Notes under the pieces: model-generated
The model's input: the letters and a program-made list of their open reading frames with translations, nothing else
Database searches by the model: none
What the model was told of the DNA's origin: nothing
Source: Sialis fuliginosa
Lineage: Eukaryota > Arthropoda > Insecta > Megaloptera > Sialidae
Direction: 5' to 3'
Length of the DNA: 64,000 nucleotides
NCBI GenBank assembly: GCA_961205875.1
Contig: OY540811.1
Span: 18,903,248 to 18,967,247 of the forward strand
Program-made: the position numbers and the translations under genes
Part shown: piece by piece, positions 24,052 to 37,338 of the stretch
Numbering within the stretch: the first letter of the stretch is position 1
Layout of the letters: each line of letters opens with the position of its first letter

Positions 24052-24437
24052 GTATGTGATCTCATCAGGCCTAAACCACTGAACGTACCGAAGCCATATT
24101 CACACCATATGTTCGTTTGGTGCTCCGATAATTTTATAGATTTTTGAAACCGGTCGGTGGTGCTTAGGTCGAGAATGTGTATTTATGGTCCGATTTCTCA
24201 TATTCAGATTATAATGTTATTTACGTGAAAAGAAATATTTTTACAAGAAATGGACTTGGTCGGTGGTGCTGGAATTGAGATATTTACGAAAATGTGTATT
24301 TATGGTCTGATTTTTTATAGTTATTTCTTGGCTGAACTACGTTTGCCGGGTCAGCTAAAACAACAATTATAACCCTCCATACGTGACAGGGGGTGAAATA
24401 TTAAATTCCATGCGAAGTCTGGGCGGGGTCGCTAGTG
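24052..24437 (-). repeat. RTE-type LINE 3' end, copy B (minus)
   Basis: Reverse complement of copy A: on the minus strand it starts actagcgaccccgcccagac, then ttcgcatgg, tttcaccccctgtcacgtat, gctgacccggcaaacgtag, the block with aaatatctcaattccagcac, and ends gtttaggcctgatgagatca. It includes the ctgacccggcaaacgtagttc phrase in better shape than copy A. It is 5'-truncated with no coding part. Confidence 0.7.
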
Positions 24438-26040
24438 AAAGTATATAAATATAATTGTATATTAGATATCCGAAATAATTCTCTGTCTCGCTCTTTCTTT
24501 ACATAAAGACACTTCCAAAGCTTTCATTAAACAATAATTAAAATAAATTAATTTTAACTTTGCTTGTAACAAAATATCGACCTATAAACTTCTCCAAATC
24601 TAACAATATCTATCAAGACTTGAAAATTTCTAGATTCCAAATCACCTTCACAATACTAAATACAAGAAAGTACAAACTTACTGAAATCAGACACTTGAAC
24701 CGTAACTTGTAAAGTTTACATTTCACTCCCACAAACACACAAGTTATCTATATTATATGAACTTGTTGATCATCAAAAGACGAAGAGAGAAACGGGAGGG
24801 GGCTGCAGATAGACAAAGACATATTCGTTACAAAACAAACCCTCCATCGATATACTTTATTGAGCCAAGATTAACTCTACGTATAAATCAGAAGGTATAA
24901 GAAAAAGCGATCCAGTTGAAAATAGAATTACCCGCCCCCAATATACTAGTTGTTATTTTCCTCACGTATAACCGTTAGGTGTGTATGTGGATAGATGGAT
25001 GTGTGTGAGTGTATACAAGTAGTAAGGGGACTTGAAATTTTAAAATCGAATCATTTGACTTGCGAGTGATTTGAAACATTTGTATTGTATGTATATTCCA
25101 CTCCGTTTGAGTTAAAACAAAATGAATTTATCTCTTACGGGTTATTGTTTTTTTTACTTTCTTATACCACTATATAATATAGGAAATAATATACACCTAG
25201 TTAGTAGGTATAATAAAGTATAAGAGTCGACTTTTAACTTAAAATATTGATGGAAATATCCATTTAGACTTATCTGAATTCATTTTATATTGCCATACTG
25301 TCTGTGTGTGTATCGGTCAATCAGTAGACACTGTAACTCAAAAACGACAAAACTAAGAAAGAAGAAGATTTTTTTATTTACGTATAAGGAAGTCCTGTGG
25401 CAGTTTTTTTTTGGTATGTTTAATATCATTTATTTATGACTGGGTTTTTAAGAAGTAGATTAGACAGTTTACTAATGAATTATTCATTTTATTAAAAATA
25501 TTTTCCGACTATTTATTATAAATTTAATATACTAGTTAGTTTAATAATTTATACTAAAGATGAATTATTACATATAAGTATATTCAAAAGAACGTCATTT
25601 TTAAACATAACTAAAATATCTTAATGTTAGAAAACTATTCGAGTGAGTACGTCACACATATGTCCAATCCTACAAACTATTTAAAAATATATTTTTCAGT
25701 ACCTACATGAACAAACAGAAATGTTTCATTGAAAATAGCGTGCTATTCATAACATTATGATTAAATTACCCAATTTATACAAAAATATTTAACCATTTAA
25801 AAAAATCTGTATCCAACTTCTTCATTAAATAATATAAAAGCCTTAATTTCACAAGAAAGGCGTATCACTTGAAGCGTTAAAAAGCCACAACGCAAAACCT
25901 GTGCAATGGTGCGACACGGAACGCTGTTATAAATAACAGAATAATTAAGAGAATGGCACTAAATTTAAACATTTATCTAATTAACGCAAAAATTAAAGAA
26001 GTGCTGTTTTAAACGCAACTTACTGTACGGTACGAACTTA
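24438..26040. other. AT-rich spacer
   Basis: Nothing supported. A slightly GC-richer patch at 24780-24820 (gggagggggctgcagataga) and GT-rich text at 24975-25020 lie here. Confidence 0.5.
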
Positions 26041-29000
26041 GGACGATAATTTCAGTGTGTGGTCCGCATTGGCCTATTTTTCCTCAGGATAAGGGAAAGA
26101 AAGACAAGTCTAATACTCTGGGGTATAGTATTCTACGTAATATACACTCGCATACTTACGACGAAAGAATCTTTGCGTTTTTTCTCTCTTTACAAGAATC
26201 AAGAAGGCTTATCTAAATTGGAAAGTTTTGAACTCATTGTTTCTCTTATGCGTTCGTTTATTATTGAATATTTAAAATGCGAGAATATGTTTTAGCTTCT
26301 ATTATTCAGGAAAAAGTTTTTTCACTACCTGTGGAAAAATTAATTCTAAGACTTAAAAACAGTAGTGGTTCGTGATGAAAAGTTGTAAGAGAAAGTGTTT
26401 TTGCTAAATTAATTTTTTGGAATTTAAAAAAAATAATTCAAAGTATGTTTATTCTATTAAATAGGCTAAAATTTGATACATTGATATATATAATAATAAT
26501 ATATATTAGAAAAGGGTATGTTTTTGTTCATATAAGTTAACGTTTTAAACTGAGGTCCGAATGATTACTGTTCGGAAACTATTAAAGTTTTAGATCCGTT
26601 TTAATAAGTCATAAAACGTGTAAACCTCAAGAAATCTTTTGAAATGTCTCCAGAATTAAGCTTCTTGATGTTTGAAATTTTGTTAAAAATTAAGATTTAT
26701 AAGGGTTTAATTAGTTTGAATATTTTAAAATTCTATTTGAATTTTGATATTATACACATTATCCATAGCTAGTTACAAAATAACATAAAATGAATTTTCT
26801 AGTACTAATTAAAAATATACGCTTCAATCATCAGATAACTCACAAAACAAATAAACCAATTTAAATCTATTTGCACAAGATATTTAAAGATAAACTAATC
26901 TGGCTTTCGTCATTATACCTTAGTATTAATTCGTCCATCTAGAGATGAACATTTTTTTCTGCGTTGCAAATACAGCCATAATGACTGTAATGATATATGT
27001 TAGTAGAGAATTAGTTTAGGTAAACAATGTATTAAGCTATTCAAGTACCTTCAAAATGTACCTAATCTACGGGTATAATGTATGATATACGATATAATGT
27101 AAAGCTTGTTATAATATACCGCATTTGTATACTCATTATTATGTACAGGGTTGGTCGTTTCTAAAATCATATAAATTTTAACTCACAAAGCTTGCTTGCC
27201 GATTTTGACATCTTCTTATTGTAAATTTCACCAAGAAAAACAATATATCATGCATACATTGTTAGGACTTCAGATAAAACTTTTTGTAAGTTTCAAAATT
27301 TCGGAACCGTTAACATTTTTTTTTATTCCAAATATTTTATTACTGCTTAACTACTGTAAATATTCAAAAAATATAGAGATATTAAATTAACTACAAATCT
27401 AATATTTGTGATGAAAATTTAATAATCAAAAGCAAACTAAAACTCTTCCTATGATACCTACACTATAAAATATTTTATACAAGTAAATATATATATATGT
27501 TTAATAAAGATAATATTATTAAGTAAAAGTGTCCAATAGTGTTCGTTATGTAACCGAAATAATACGGTGGGCTGTTTAAGATGACAGGGGTATTTTAGCC
27601 ACAAGGTTTTTATCCCTTCACATACACGCTACCATATTACGTATAAGAACACAATACAACCAAAAATGCACAGATCCGTCTCGATTTTTATGTTATGTAT
27701 ATCTAGTTATTTGTAGTCGCAGATGAAATAAAGCTGGATCGCATCGGTAAAAAAAATAGAGACAATGCAGAATAGTGACAATTCGTTTAGAATGTTTTAT
27801 GCCAAATAAAATACAATTCTCAGCAATATTTATAACCCAATCTTTTGTGTTTACATTATCAACTGCATTTCTCTCTATTCATAAAATATTTAAAAAAATA
27901 CTTTTGATATCATACGAGTAGAAAGAAATCTACTTTAAATCTTGTTTTTATTAATAAATATAATACTAACTAAATAGGTACTACAGTTTTTAATTTTTTT
28001 CTATAATTTTGTTCTACTATTAAATATTGGTACCTACTATCTCATACATACACAGGCTATTCCAGCTTCGATGATTTTTTAATGCATTTATACAAAAAAA
28101 GGTATCTGGAAACATTTTATATATGTATATCTACATATTTATTTATATATAATTCCTTAGTAACCATAAACAAAAAAAAAGTACATAAAATTCGTCTCCT
28201 AAAAGCAATAACAAAATATAACTTTATCATCTGAGACCACTTCAAAAATATCTTTTGCAGTATGCGACGATACGTCGCAAATAAAAATAAAAAAGCACTA
28301 AATAAATACCCAAAAGAATAAACACTTTTTTTAATACAAAACTTCTATTATGAAAAAAAAAATCGGTACAAGATCCGTCCCTGGATTTACCCCAAGAGTA
28401 CCAACAAAATATAATGAAGATTACACTACCCTATGGGGCCATTGACGGTATGAAACTTTTGATAGCAAAACACTAAGGGACATTCTAAACATTATTGGTA
28501 CACAGCTCCGTCTGCGTGAAGGAGTGAAACTAATTCAATTACGCACATATCCGATAGAGACGGAGACAGTATCCTTCTTACTGAATATCGATGTTTACTC
28601 CTGCACCCCTAAAGAAATAGGATGGAATCTACTACTAGACTCCCAGTAATTGTTTATGGTAAATTTGTATTATCTTAATACGTGCGCTGTATTTTATAAT
28701 TTTAGTATTTGTTTAAAATTTAAAATGTTAATTTTTAGGTGAAAAGTAGGTGAATGTAAATTTGGTGAAATAAGGGAACGTTTTATATATTTTGAAGGAG
28801 AATCTGTAGGCAGTTTATGCAGTGTTTTCTTATGGAATTAAAAGTTTGTTTTTAAACGTTCATAACTTAATCGTTTAGACTAGTTAAGAGTTTTAATATT
28901 AATTACATTTATTTACAAAAATAAAGTTTAGAAATCTTAATGATAATAATATTGTTCTATGATATTCAAATATTGATAGCTCAAAAGAACAAATTAAATT

Positions 29001-29592
29001 AAAAAAAGTAAAATAATAAAAACATACGTAAAAGTATGAAATATTCATGTCATATGTAAATATTCGACTGTACATACATACCTTCATGAAGAATGATACA
29101 ATATTAAAAAAAAAATTCCCTATCGACTATATTTTCATATTATATGTACGTAGTAAAATTTAAATCAAAAAAATGTTCTTTTACAGGTGTTTTATAATTA
29201 AGTGCAAGATTACAGAAAAAATATCAACGTGAAAAGTAATCTAAATGATGTCCCAAAAGGAATATAAATTATAACACTTCTGTACTTCATTCGTGTCACC
29301 CTACAAAATTTTATTTATGGAGCTAATGGTATCATAAAAGAATATGTATCTCATTCCGTTGACTATAAAAACATTTCCTCATATATTTTTGTTCATCATA
29401 AATTTATGAACTTTGTTTAGCTGTTCCCGTATTATATAGGCATAAAAATCCTGATTTGATAGTATTTTCAAAAGGTAGGTTTATTTTCTTTGTTTCATAG
29501 CGTGTACAACAGTGACTGTAAAACTGTTCAAAAAAATATTTATTCATCCAATTGTTAATTTGTATTTAACTAATACATTACAATATAGTATG
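26041..29592. other. Long AT-rich spacer with one GC-richer patch
   Basis: No gene is supported. A 78-codon frame at 26059-26295 begins at a GTG. Its first 60 bases include a pyrimidine-rich cctatttttcctcagg that resembles a splice acceptor, but there is no domain. At about 28490-28650 there is a patch of balanced composition (cgatagagacggagacagta, cccctaaagaaataggatgg) with no frame. The rest is low-complexity. Confidence 0.4.
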
Positions 29593-30211
29593 TACAGGGT
29601 GTTTGGTTCAGCGATACGAATATTTTGAAGGAAGGGAGAATGAGTCATTTGGAAGTGATTTAAGCAAATATACCTACAGTCGACTCTTGTTAATTCGAAA
29701 CTCGAGGGACTCTTAAAATATTACGAATTATCGAGTGTTTGAAATATCAAATGGTTCGAAATTTGTGAGAGAAAATAAATAAAACTTCGAATTATTAAGT
29801 GTTGATCAATTATCATTTATTAACTACTATTCTATAACAATGACAAAAGTTTAGAGGTACATTCGTGTACATACATGTATTCATAATGTGAATTAATTAA
29901 TCTTTCGAAAGAAATATAAAGAGATTTTGTAGGGAACTCGTGATAACTTTGAATTATAGAGAGGTTCGAATTATCGCAGGTTTGAATTAACGAGAGTCGA
30001 CTGTATATACAAAGTGCAAAAGTTTTTTTTGTATAAATCTGGGTTTTTTCAAAAATTTACTAAAATGGTCGATATAAAAAAAAACTGTTGCACTTTGTAT
30101 ATAGGTATATTTGCTTAAATCACTTCCAAATGACTTGTAAGTCATTTGGAAGTGATAAATAAATTCTACCTTCCTTCAAAATATTCGTATCGCCAAACCA
30201 AACACTCTGTA
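29593..30211. mobile_element. Fold-back element 1 of a three-element cluster
   Basis: Ends are tacagggtgtttggttcagc...cgaatattttgaaggaagg and its inverted match ccttccttcaaaatattcg...ccaaacactctgta. Inner arms share aagtgatttaagcaaatata and acaaagtgcaa in inverted orientation. The left arm is interrupted by the element at 29677-30003. The right arm has a duplicated, inverted cacttccaaatgact phrase at about 30120-30155. No coding frame is present. TACAGG ends are shared with 33391-34081 and 49244-50200. Confidence 0.75.
29677..30003. mobile_element. pogo/Tigger-like MITE nested in the left arm
   Basis: Ends are cagtcgactcttgttaattc and gaattaacgagagtcgactg, about 22 bp inverted, with TA on each side (29675-29676 and 30004-30005). 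Subterminal aattcgaa/ttcgaatt words repeat internally. CAGT...GTTAATTCGAA ends with TA targets are those of pogo/Tigger-type elements. The uninterrupted equivalent site is in the right arm (ggtatatttgc inverted beside acaaagtgcaa), which shows the order of events. Confidence 0.75.
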
Positions 30212-30351
30212 TAAGTTTTTCGATATTTTTAATTAATAAGCTTGTCAATTATTATTATTATTATTAAAATTATGGATAATTTACTAATTATATAATTATA
30301 TAAAATTCAACATAACATATAGATTTTTATAGATACAAAACTAAAATAGAT

Positions 30352-33025
30352 ATACCTGGTGTACCAGATAACTTTTCCAGCATTGGGGTCTCAGTATCTA
30401 TGACATACAGATTTGGTTAAATAATATAAATTATTTGTAAGGAAGGAGTGAGTATTATTACACCAAAAAATATATTAATAATTCTATGTGGTTTAGGCGG
30501 TATACCCAAAAAAATTCGGAATTTCTATAACTTTTTTGTCAAAGATAGATAGGATAGGTACTTTTTATTTACGGTTTCTTAAGGTACTTTTTGTGTAGAA
30601 TTGATTGGTGTATTTAGAATTCGTTTTTCGTATCCGAGTTACAAGCCCTAACTTTAGTTTTTTTATGGGTCACTAAGTTGTCTATAGCATATTTGAACGT
30701 GTTTTTTTACTGTACTTTACAACGATATGTAACTTGTCATATTTAAAAAAAGTAAGAACATTTTTTTTGTAATATTTATTGTTTTCAAATATTCATTTGT
30801 TATTTTGATTGTTGTTATTGTGATTACTAAAATGTTTGTAATAAAATATTTCATAAATATCACTGGTATTTAGTACTTCGACTTTATTTCGAAAATAAGT
30901 ATAACAAGTGACACATCGTTGTAAAGTTGAGTAAAAAACACGTTCAAATATTTCATAGCCAACTTAGTGGTCCATAAGAAAAACTAAAGTTAGGGCTTGT
31001 AACTCGGAAATGAAATGTGATATAAAAATGTGATAAATTCTAAATATAGGGTCAATCCATATGAAATGGTCCAAAATTAAATTAAATGGTTGCTTGGCCA
31101 TTATAAAAAAAATTGATTTTTTGTGTGTAATTACCCTAACATGTTGGTAGTTCGAAACGACCATTATTTTAATTTTATTGTTTTTTGTTTTCGGGTGACG
31201 GTCATATTTGTTCTACAGGTCGCAGCATTTTTTGTACTCTAAAGGGTTTGTGGAAACTAAAATATCTTAGCTTCTATCAAACCTTTCAACATCGGAGTAA
31301 AAGCAAATTATTCAGAATAAAACGGGCTACAAGATTACTTCTAGACATTTTCACCTAAATGTTATCCTAAAGGGTGAAATTTCAGCCTTAATTCTTAGTT
31401 CTATTTTTGAAAAAATCCCATTTTCAAGGGGATGTTTTTGCAAGAAGGGGAAAAGTTAACAAGTCAAATTATTTTTTACAAATAGGTGGATACTAGTTGT
31501 ATTCACACACCAAAGTTCAACTCTGAGACTTGCCCCCCTTTATTTCAAAAAATTCTCAAAATTTGAAAATTTGAGAAAATGGCACTTTTCAAAGCTAAAT
31601 AACTCTGGTGGGGGACCAGATAAAAATCTAAAATTTTAGCCCATAATAGTACTACATAATGGTATTATGTACCAAAAATTTTGAGATTGAGATTTAACTA
31701 CAGGCAGTGGTATTGCAACCACAATATTCAATAGGAGTTCATATGTTAATACAGAGTGTCAACATTAATATAAAATCTATTACTATCTTTTTTCTTCTTG
31801 GAAATAAAAGAATGCTTAAATGAAGAAAAAAATTGTATTTTTTCTGAATGTTTTTAAAATCTCATTTTTTATTTTCTGTCACTTCCGGTTGAACCGGAAA
31901 TGATGTTAACTTTTGTTTTTCAAAGGTTATACCCTATATATTTTTTATTTTTAGATAGAAAATAAGGTCAGCTTTAAAAATTTATAACACATATAATAAC
32001 TTAAAGTAACTCATAACAAAGATATAAAATGTTTTAGTTATTATTGAAACAAAATCACAACATGTATACGCTCATTGAAACATGCATTTTTGTGGTTGCA
32101 GTACCACTGCCTGTAGTTAAATCTCAATCTCAAAATTTTTGGTACATAATACCATTATGTAGTACTATTATGGGCTAAGATTTCAGATTTTTATCTGGTC
32201 CCCCACCAGAGTTATTTAGATTTGAAAAGTGCCATTTTCTCAAATTTTCAAATTTTGAGAATTTTTTGAAATAAAGGAGGGCAAGTCTCAGAGTTGAACT
32301 TTGGTGTGTGAATACAACTAGTACCCACCTATTTGTAAAAAATAATTTGACTTGTTAACTTTTCCTCTTCTTGCAAAAACATCCCCTTGAAAATGGGATT
32401 TTTTCAAAAATAGAACTAAGAATTAAGGCTGAAATTTCACCCTTTAGGATAACATTTAGGTGAAAATGTCTAGAAGTAATCTTGTAGCCCGTTTTATTCT
32501 GAATAATTTGCTTTTACTCCGATGTTGAAAGGTTTGATAGAAGCTAAGATATTTTAGTTTCCGCAAACCCTTTAAAGTACAAAAAATGCTGCGACCTGTA
32601 GAACAAATATGGCCGTTACGCGAAAACAAAAAACAATAAAATTAAAATAATGGTCGTTTCGAACTACCAACATGTTAGGGTAATTACACACAAAAAATCA
32701 ATTTTTTTTAGAATGATTGAGCAACCAGTGCTGGACCAGTTCATATGGATTGACCCTATATCAATCAATTTCACACACAAAAAAGTGACTTAAGAAACCG
32801 CTAACAAAGAGTACCTATCTACTTTAACAAAAAAGTTAAATCCATTTTTAGAAATTCCAATTTTTCAGTTTTTTGGGTATACCTCCTAAACCACATAGAA
32901 TTATTAATATTTTTTGGTGTAGTAATACTCACCATTTCCTTATAAATAATTCATCTCATTTAACCAAATCTGTACCTATCTCTTATAGATACATGCTGGA
33001 AAATTTATCTGAGACACCCGGTGTA
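30352..33025. mobile_element. 2.7-kb palindromic element
   Basis: The outer ends (tacctggtgtaccagataac and gagacacccggtgta) are inverted and diverged. The inner arms are nearly identical: 31200-31440 against 32375-32610 shows only a handful of differences. The arms meet around a spacer of about 370 nt (31722-32090). The left arm is longer because of the insertion at 30611-31046. No open frame of note exists, and the 66-codon minus frame at 30964 lies across the nested element boundary. If transcribed, it would fold into a hairpin of more than 900 bp. The family is unknown to me. The TA-bounded, gtgt-type ends resemble those of its two neighbours. Confidence 0.8.
30611..31046. mobile_element. 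TIR element nested in the left palindrome arm
   Basis: Ends are tatttagaattcg and the inverted aattctaaata. The inversion continues as ccgagttacaagccctaact (30633 on) with its match ending near 31008, and aacgtgttttttactgtac with its inverted match near 30925. Comparison with the right arm, which reads straight through (gaaattgattgatatagggt inverted, 32750-32780), gives the precise empty site and suggests a TA target. It is mariner/Tc1-like by target only. No coding frame. Confidence 0.75.
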
Positions 33026-33390
33026 CATAATTAAATAATTATTTGTTGTTTCATACATTAATATACAGTAGTAAAATTAAGAACACTGTTAAGCGATTAT
33101 TTAATTAATAATAAAATATGAAAACCTTAGATAAATACTAGAAACTTGATGACGAAGTAAAACTACAAACTGAGCATTTTTAATCATTTGTAAACAGTTG
33201 TTCAACGAACATTCAGAATTAATTTTAAAGTCAGTATTTACTTTTAAAATTAAAGCAGTTATATTTTTTAATGAAAACATTTTCTTGAGATGTAAATTTT
33301 TATTATTTAAATATTATTTACATGGCCAGTTATAAAAAATAGTATTTCATTGAATTATTTTAATATATAATCATAACATACTCGTATATA

Positions 33391-34081
33391 TACAGGATGA
33401 GTAAGAAATATGGAGTATTGCTTATATTTTCATAAATATTCGTTATTTAAAAAAATGTTTTACTAAAAGTTTTAGAGAAATTATTTCCTATGTAATGCTA
33501 ATCTTAAAAAAAAGGTGTTATCAGTTATGTTTCTATGGCATCCAACTCTATTTTTTTAAATGACAACATATCTTTTTTATTGATTCTATGAATATATCGT
33601 ATTTTTTTGCATACAACCCTGTAAAATTTTAATGAGATTACATACGAAAAATTTTGAGAATAATAACTCTCAGATCACATTATCTACAACTTAACCAAGT
33701 AAGCCTTGCAAAAATACTGAAACTGAATCAAAAATGAATCTAAACGACAAAATAAATTAACTTAAAATCAATTTTTTTACAATACATCAATAAATCTAAT
33801 GACCAAATAAACTAATTTATTTGGTCGTTAAATTCTTTTTTGATACTTTACAAGTTTCAGTCATTTTTCAAGGCTTACTTGGTTAAGTTATAGTTAATAT
33901 GCAAAAAAAAGATCTATTCTTAGAATCAATAAAAAAGATATGTTGTCATTTAAAAAAATAGAGTTGGATACTATAGCAACATAACTGATAGCACCATTTT
34001 TTGATGATTAGCATTACATAAGAAATAATTTCTCTAAAAACATCCACCAAAACATTTTTTTAACTTTTACTGACCTGTATA
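33391..34081. mobile_element. Fold-back element 3 of the cluster
   Basis: Ends are tacaggatgagtaag and ttactgacctgta. Arms of roughly 300 bp are inverted copies of each other, for example agagaaattatttcctatgt against its inverted match at 34015-34035, and gacaacatatcttttttatt against 33930-33955. They run nearly to the centre (tttatttggtcgttaaattc). No coding frame. Flanks are TA-rich, so the duplication cannot be read. Confidence 0.75.
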
Positions 34082-37000
34082 CGACTATGTAATGATTATA
34101 TTGTTAAATAATTCAACAAAATTGTGTTTTTAGTATATTATTATTAATTTTAAGATAAAATATACTGAAAAATAATGATGCATCATTGAAAAAACTCCAA
34201 AACTTATAAGATTATTTTCATTACAAATTTCAAGTTTTAAAACATCAGTTCAATTAGAACATAGGTGTATACTTGACTGTGAAACACATTTTCCGTATAT
34301 ATATAATACATATATAGGAAAAACATTGTATACTAGTTTCAAATAGAGTTCTTGTATGAAATTAAAATGTAAGCAAGGAACTTGTCGAATAAAACAAACA
34401 GTAGTTAACTTAGACTGGAAAGTTTTATTTTAGAATATATAAACTGATTGAAAGTTCAAAACTTAAACTGAACATCGAATTAACCCACTGGCTATGGATT
34501 CAAATCAACCTAAAGTAATTCAATAATGAAATAATATTGCTGTCGTATGTCTAACGAACTTCGCAAATTCATTCATGTTTGTTTTTATTATTTAGGAATA
34601 AATATATACTTAATTAGATAAAGCAGAGAACTTTTCAAATATTTACGTAACCCAAGAGTGAATCTAGAAAGCAAAAATAAACAAATATAAATTGTTTAAC
34701 ATAAAAGATATAGGTGGGATTACTTTAAAATTCTAAATAGATATTAATAAATTGAAGTAATGTTCTAAATATATAATACATTAAATTTTAAAAATGGATA
34801 ACATATGTATATGAGACTACCATCAATAAAAAATATATAGATATAAAAAGTTCATGAATGTGTATGTAACAAATTCGGATATTTAAAAATATTCTAATGA
34901 AGGGAAAACTTCGCAAATAAACAAATTTATTCAAACATTATAATTTTACATTTACATACATAGATTCGATAATTTTAAACGTCTACCATGATTTTATTAT
35001 GAATATTTGAATGCGTAAAAAACAGTTACGTGGAATAAAAATAATCGAATATTATGCATGAGGGTATTTGAGAAAAAACATGTTATATAATAATATGTAT
35101 TATAAGAAAATATGAAAAAAAAATAATTAGCATAAAATATCATATTATAAAAATACGTAAAAAAAAAACTTTCCACTACAAAATCAAACATAAATTTTTT
35201 TTTATATAATATGTATTTACTATACCAACAATTTAATAGCCTGTAATGTCCACAAGAATTCATGAACAAAACATTTTCATTAAAAATATAAAACTATCAA
35301 CTAATAACGATACTTGAACTGTATAATTATCAAATAATACATAGCTAAATAGTATAAATTTAACGACAAACTATATGCACAGTAGCAGTTTTTCATTATC
35401 AAGATCGTAAAAGTGCACAATTGCACGAACACAATATGCAATTTTGAAAATTGAACTGTACCGCATTTTATTATAACCTCGCACGCTGGATTATTGCACA
35501 ATAAAAAGTCGACATTAAATGCTTTGACCACGTGGAACGTGTTATTTTAAATTGAAATGTATTGTTAACTAGTTTCAAGCATCCGTGTATTTTTTCTATT
35601 TAAAAACAAAATTTTATTCTTAAAAATATTTTTGTTTGTCTAAAAGTAAGCGTCAATAACACTTTTAGTTAGCACATACAAAAATTTAATTTTGTCATTT
35701 CATGAAAATATTTAATTTAAAATATATTAGTAACTGTACAAACTAAATATTTTTTTAAATCTGATTTAAACTTAAAAAACGACTGCGAACAATATCAATC
35801 TAGTAAATACAAACATAAAAGAAACGAGATTGAATTATTATACGAGTAGGTATACACGAATAGTATATGTATTTATGTTATATATATTCTATTTATATAT
35901 TATAGTGCCTATATATTATTAGTATCGTTTATGTTATATATAATATATATATATTCTCTTTAGTAATGCGTCATAAGCAAGAAGACTTAATTCAAACTAA
36001 CGATTTATCAAATAGTTTTGTCATTAAATTCGATAAACATTGGTATACCTCAAAATATGCATACATTCGATATACCAGATATACTCATAGTATGAATTCT
36101 GACAGCCTGAATCGATTTCTGAATAATTGTAGTATCTATGTACCTAAGTCTCACACACAGCCGTATTTTTGCATTTTATCAATCAATATCATTAAATATA
36201 TTTCATATTACAGAAAAATGGAATCTAACAATAATTTCTTTATTACATTATGTCCAATTTTAATTTTATTTTTTATATTTGCTAAAAAATAATATACATA
36301 TGTGCATTTTACAATAATAATATTTTTTATTACAAGATACGTTCGCCATCACATAGGGTTTATCAACCGACTCAATTGTCATTTTTTGTTTAATATTTTT
36401 CTCTCTGTTGAAAATGGTAATAAATGGTAGAGAGGCACACTGAACTGAACACTACAATATCACTCAAATCTTAAAACATTTTAAAGGCCAAATGTCGGCA
36501 AGTAACGTTTTTTATTTTAATTGTGAAAAATATTAAAATAATAATATTTTTTTTAAATCATTTTTTAAATGCACGAATTTAAATTACACTAAAAAACACA
36601 AAAATAAATTGTTGTGTTTGGTCCAACTTTAAAAACGATGAGTTTTCGTGTACAATTCATACAACCATGTGTAATTCGATCAAAGTGTGTGTGTCGGACA
36701 GAATGACGTAGTGGTCTCAGCTTCAAAGGAATTCTTACAGAAATCTGATGGTTTTATAGAAATGTGTACGTCTTCTCGATTCTATTGAAGTCCTTCCTTT
36801 TGAATCAGTGGCGTTGTTGCAATGGCTTCTTATACTTCTTCTTCCACACCACACATATGTCGGATCGAATATGAAGAGAAAGATACATCAGCTTGAGTAT
36901 TATTTTTTGCGAAGTTATTTTAATGGTTATATTTTTTAATTGTATTTTACTACAAATACTCGTATATTTTATGAATTATAAATAAAGTAATACATAATTT

Positions 37001-37330
37001 GAGACTGAAAAATGAAACAAACAAAAAGTAGATATAAAGAAACAATATCTAGTTAATTATTAATTTGAATTTTAACTATGTGTAAGTAAAAACAACAGAT
37101 CAGCGTTTTTTTATGACGGAATACTTTCACGTTTTCATTTTAACAAGACATTAAATGAAATAAAATTGTTTTATTGATATACATATATTCAAGTCAACTT
37201 GAACCATTGTAAATATATCGCGGATATATTTTAGTTTAGAGGTGTGAATTAAACGTTATAAAAATAAACAAAAACTCTTGGAATCCTTGAATTTTTTCGT
37301 GGAATCTACTTTGAAAAACACTGCAATAGA
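34082..37330. other. AT-rich spacer
   Basis: No gene supported. Frames of 90 and 76 codons (minus, 34997-35531) and 108 codons (35966-36292) are AT-driven and without domains. The last has a tttcatattacag acceptor-like site at about 36205, but no donor partner or family match. 36690-36860 is somewhat GC-richer (gacagaatgacgtagtggtc) without repeat ends. Confidence 0.45.
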
Positions 37331-37338
37331 CTAATAAC

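Noticed and set aside
28261..28282. Palindrome gcgacgatacgtcgc
   Set aside because: Short and single copy, with no context to assign a role.
35966..36292. 108-codon frame with an acceptor-like site inside
   Set aside because: AT-driven composition, no family resemblance and no donor partner.
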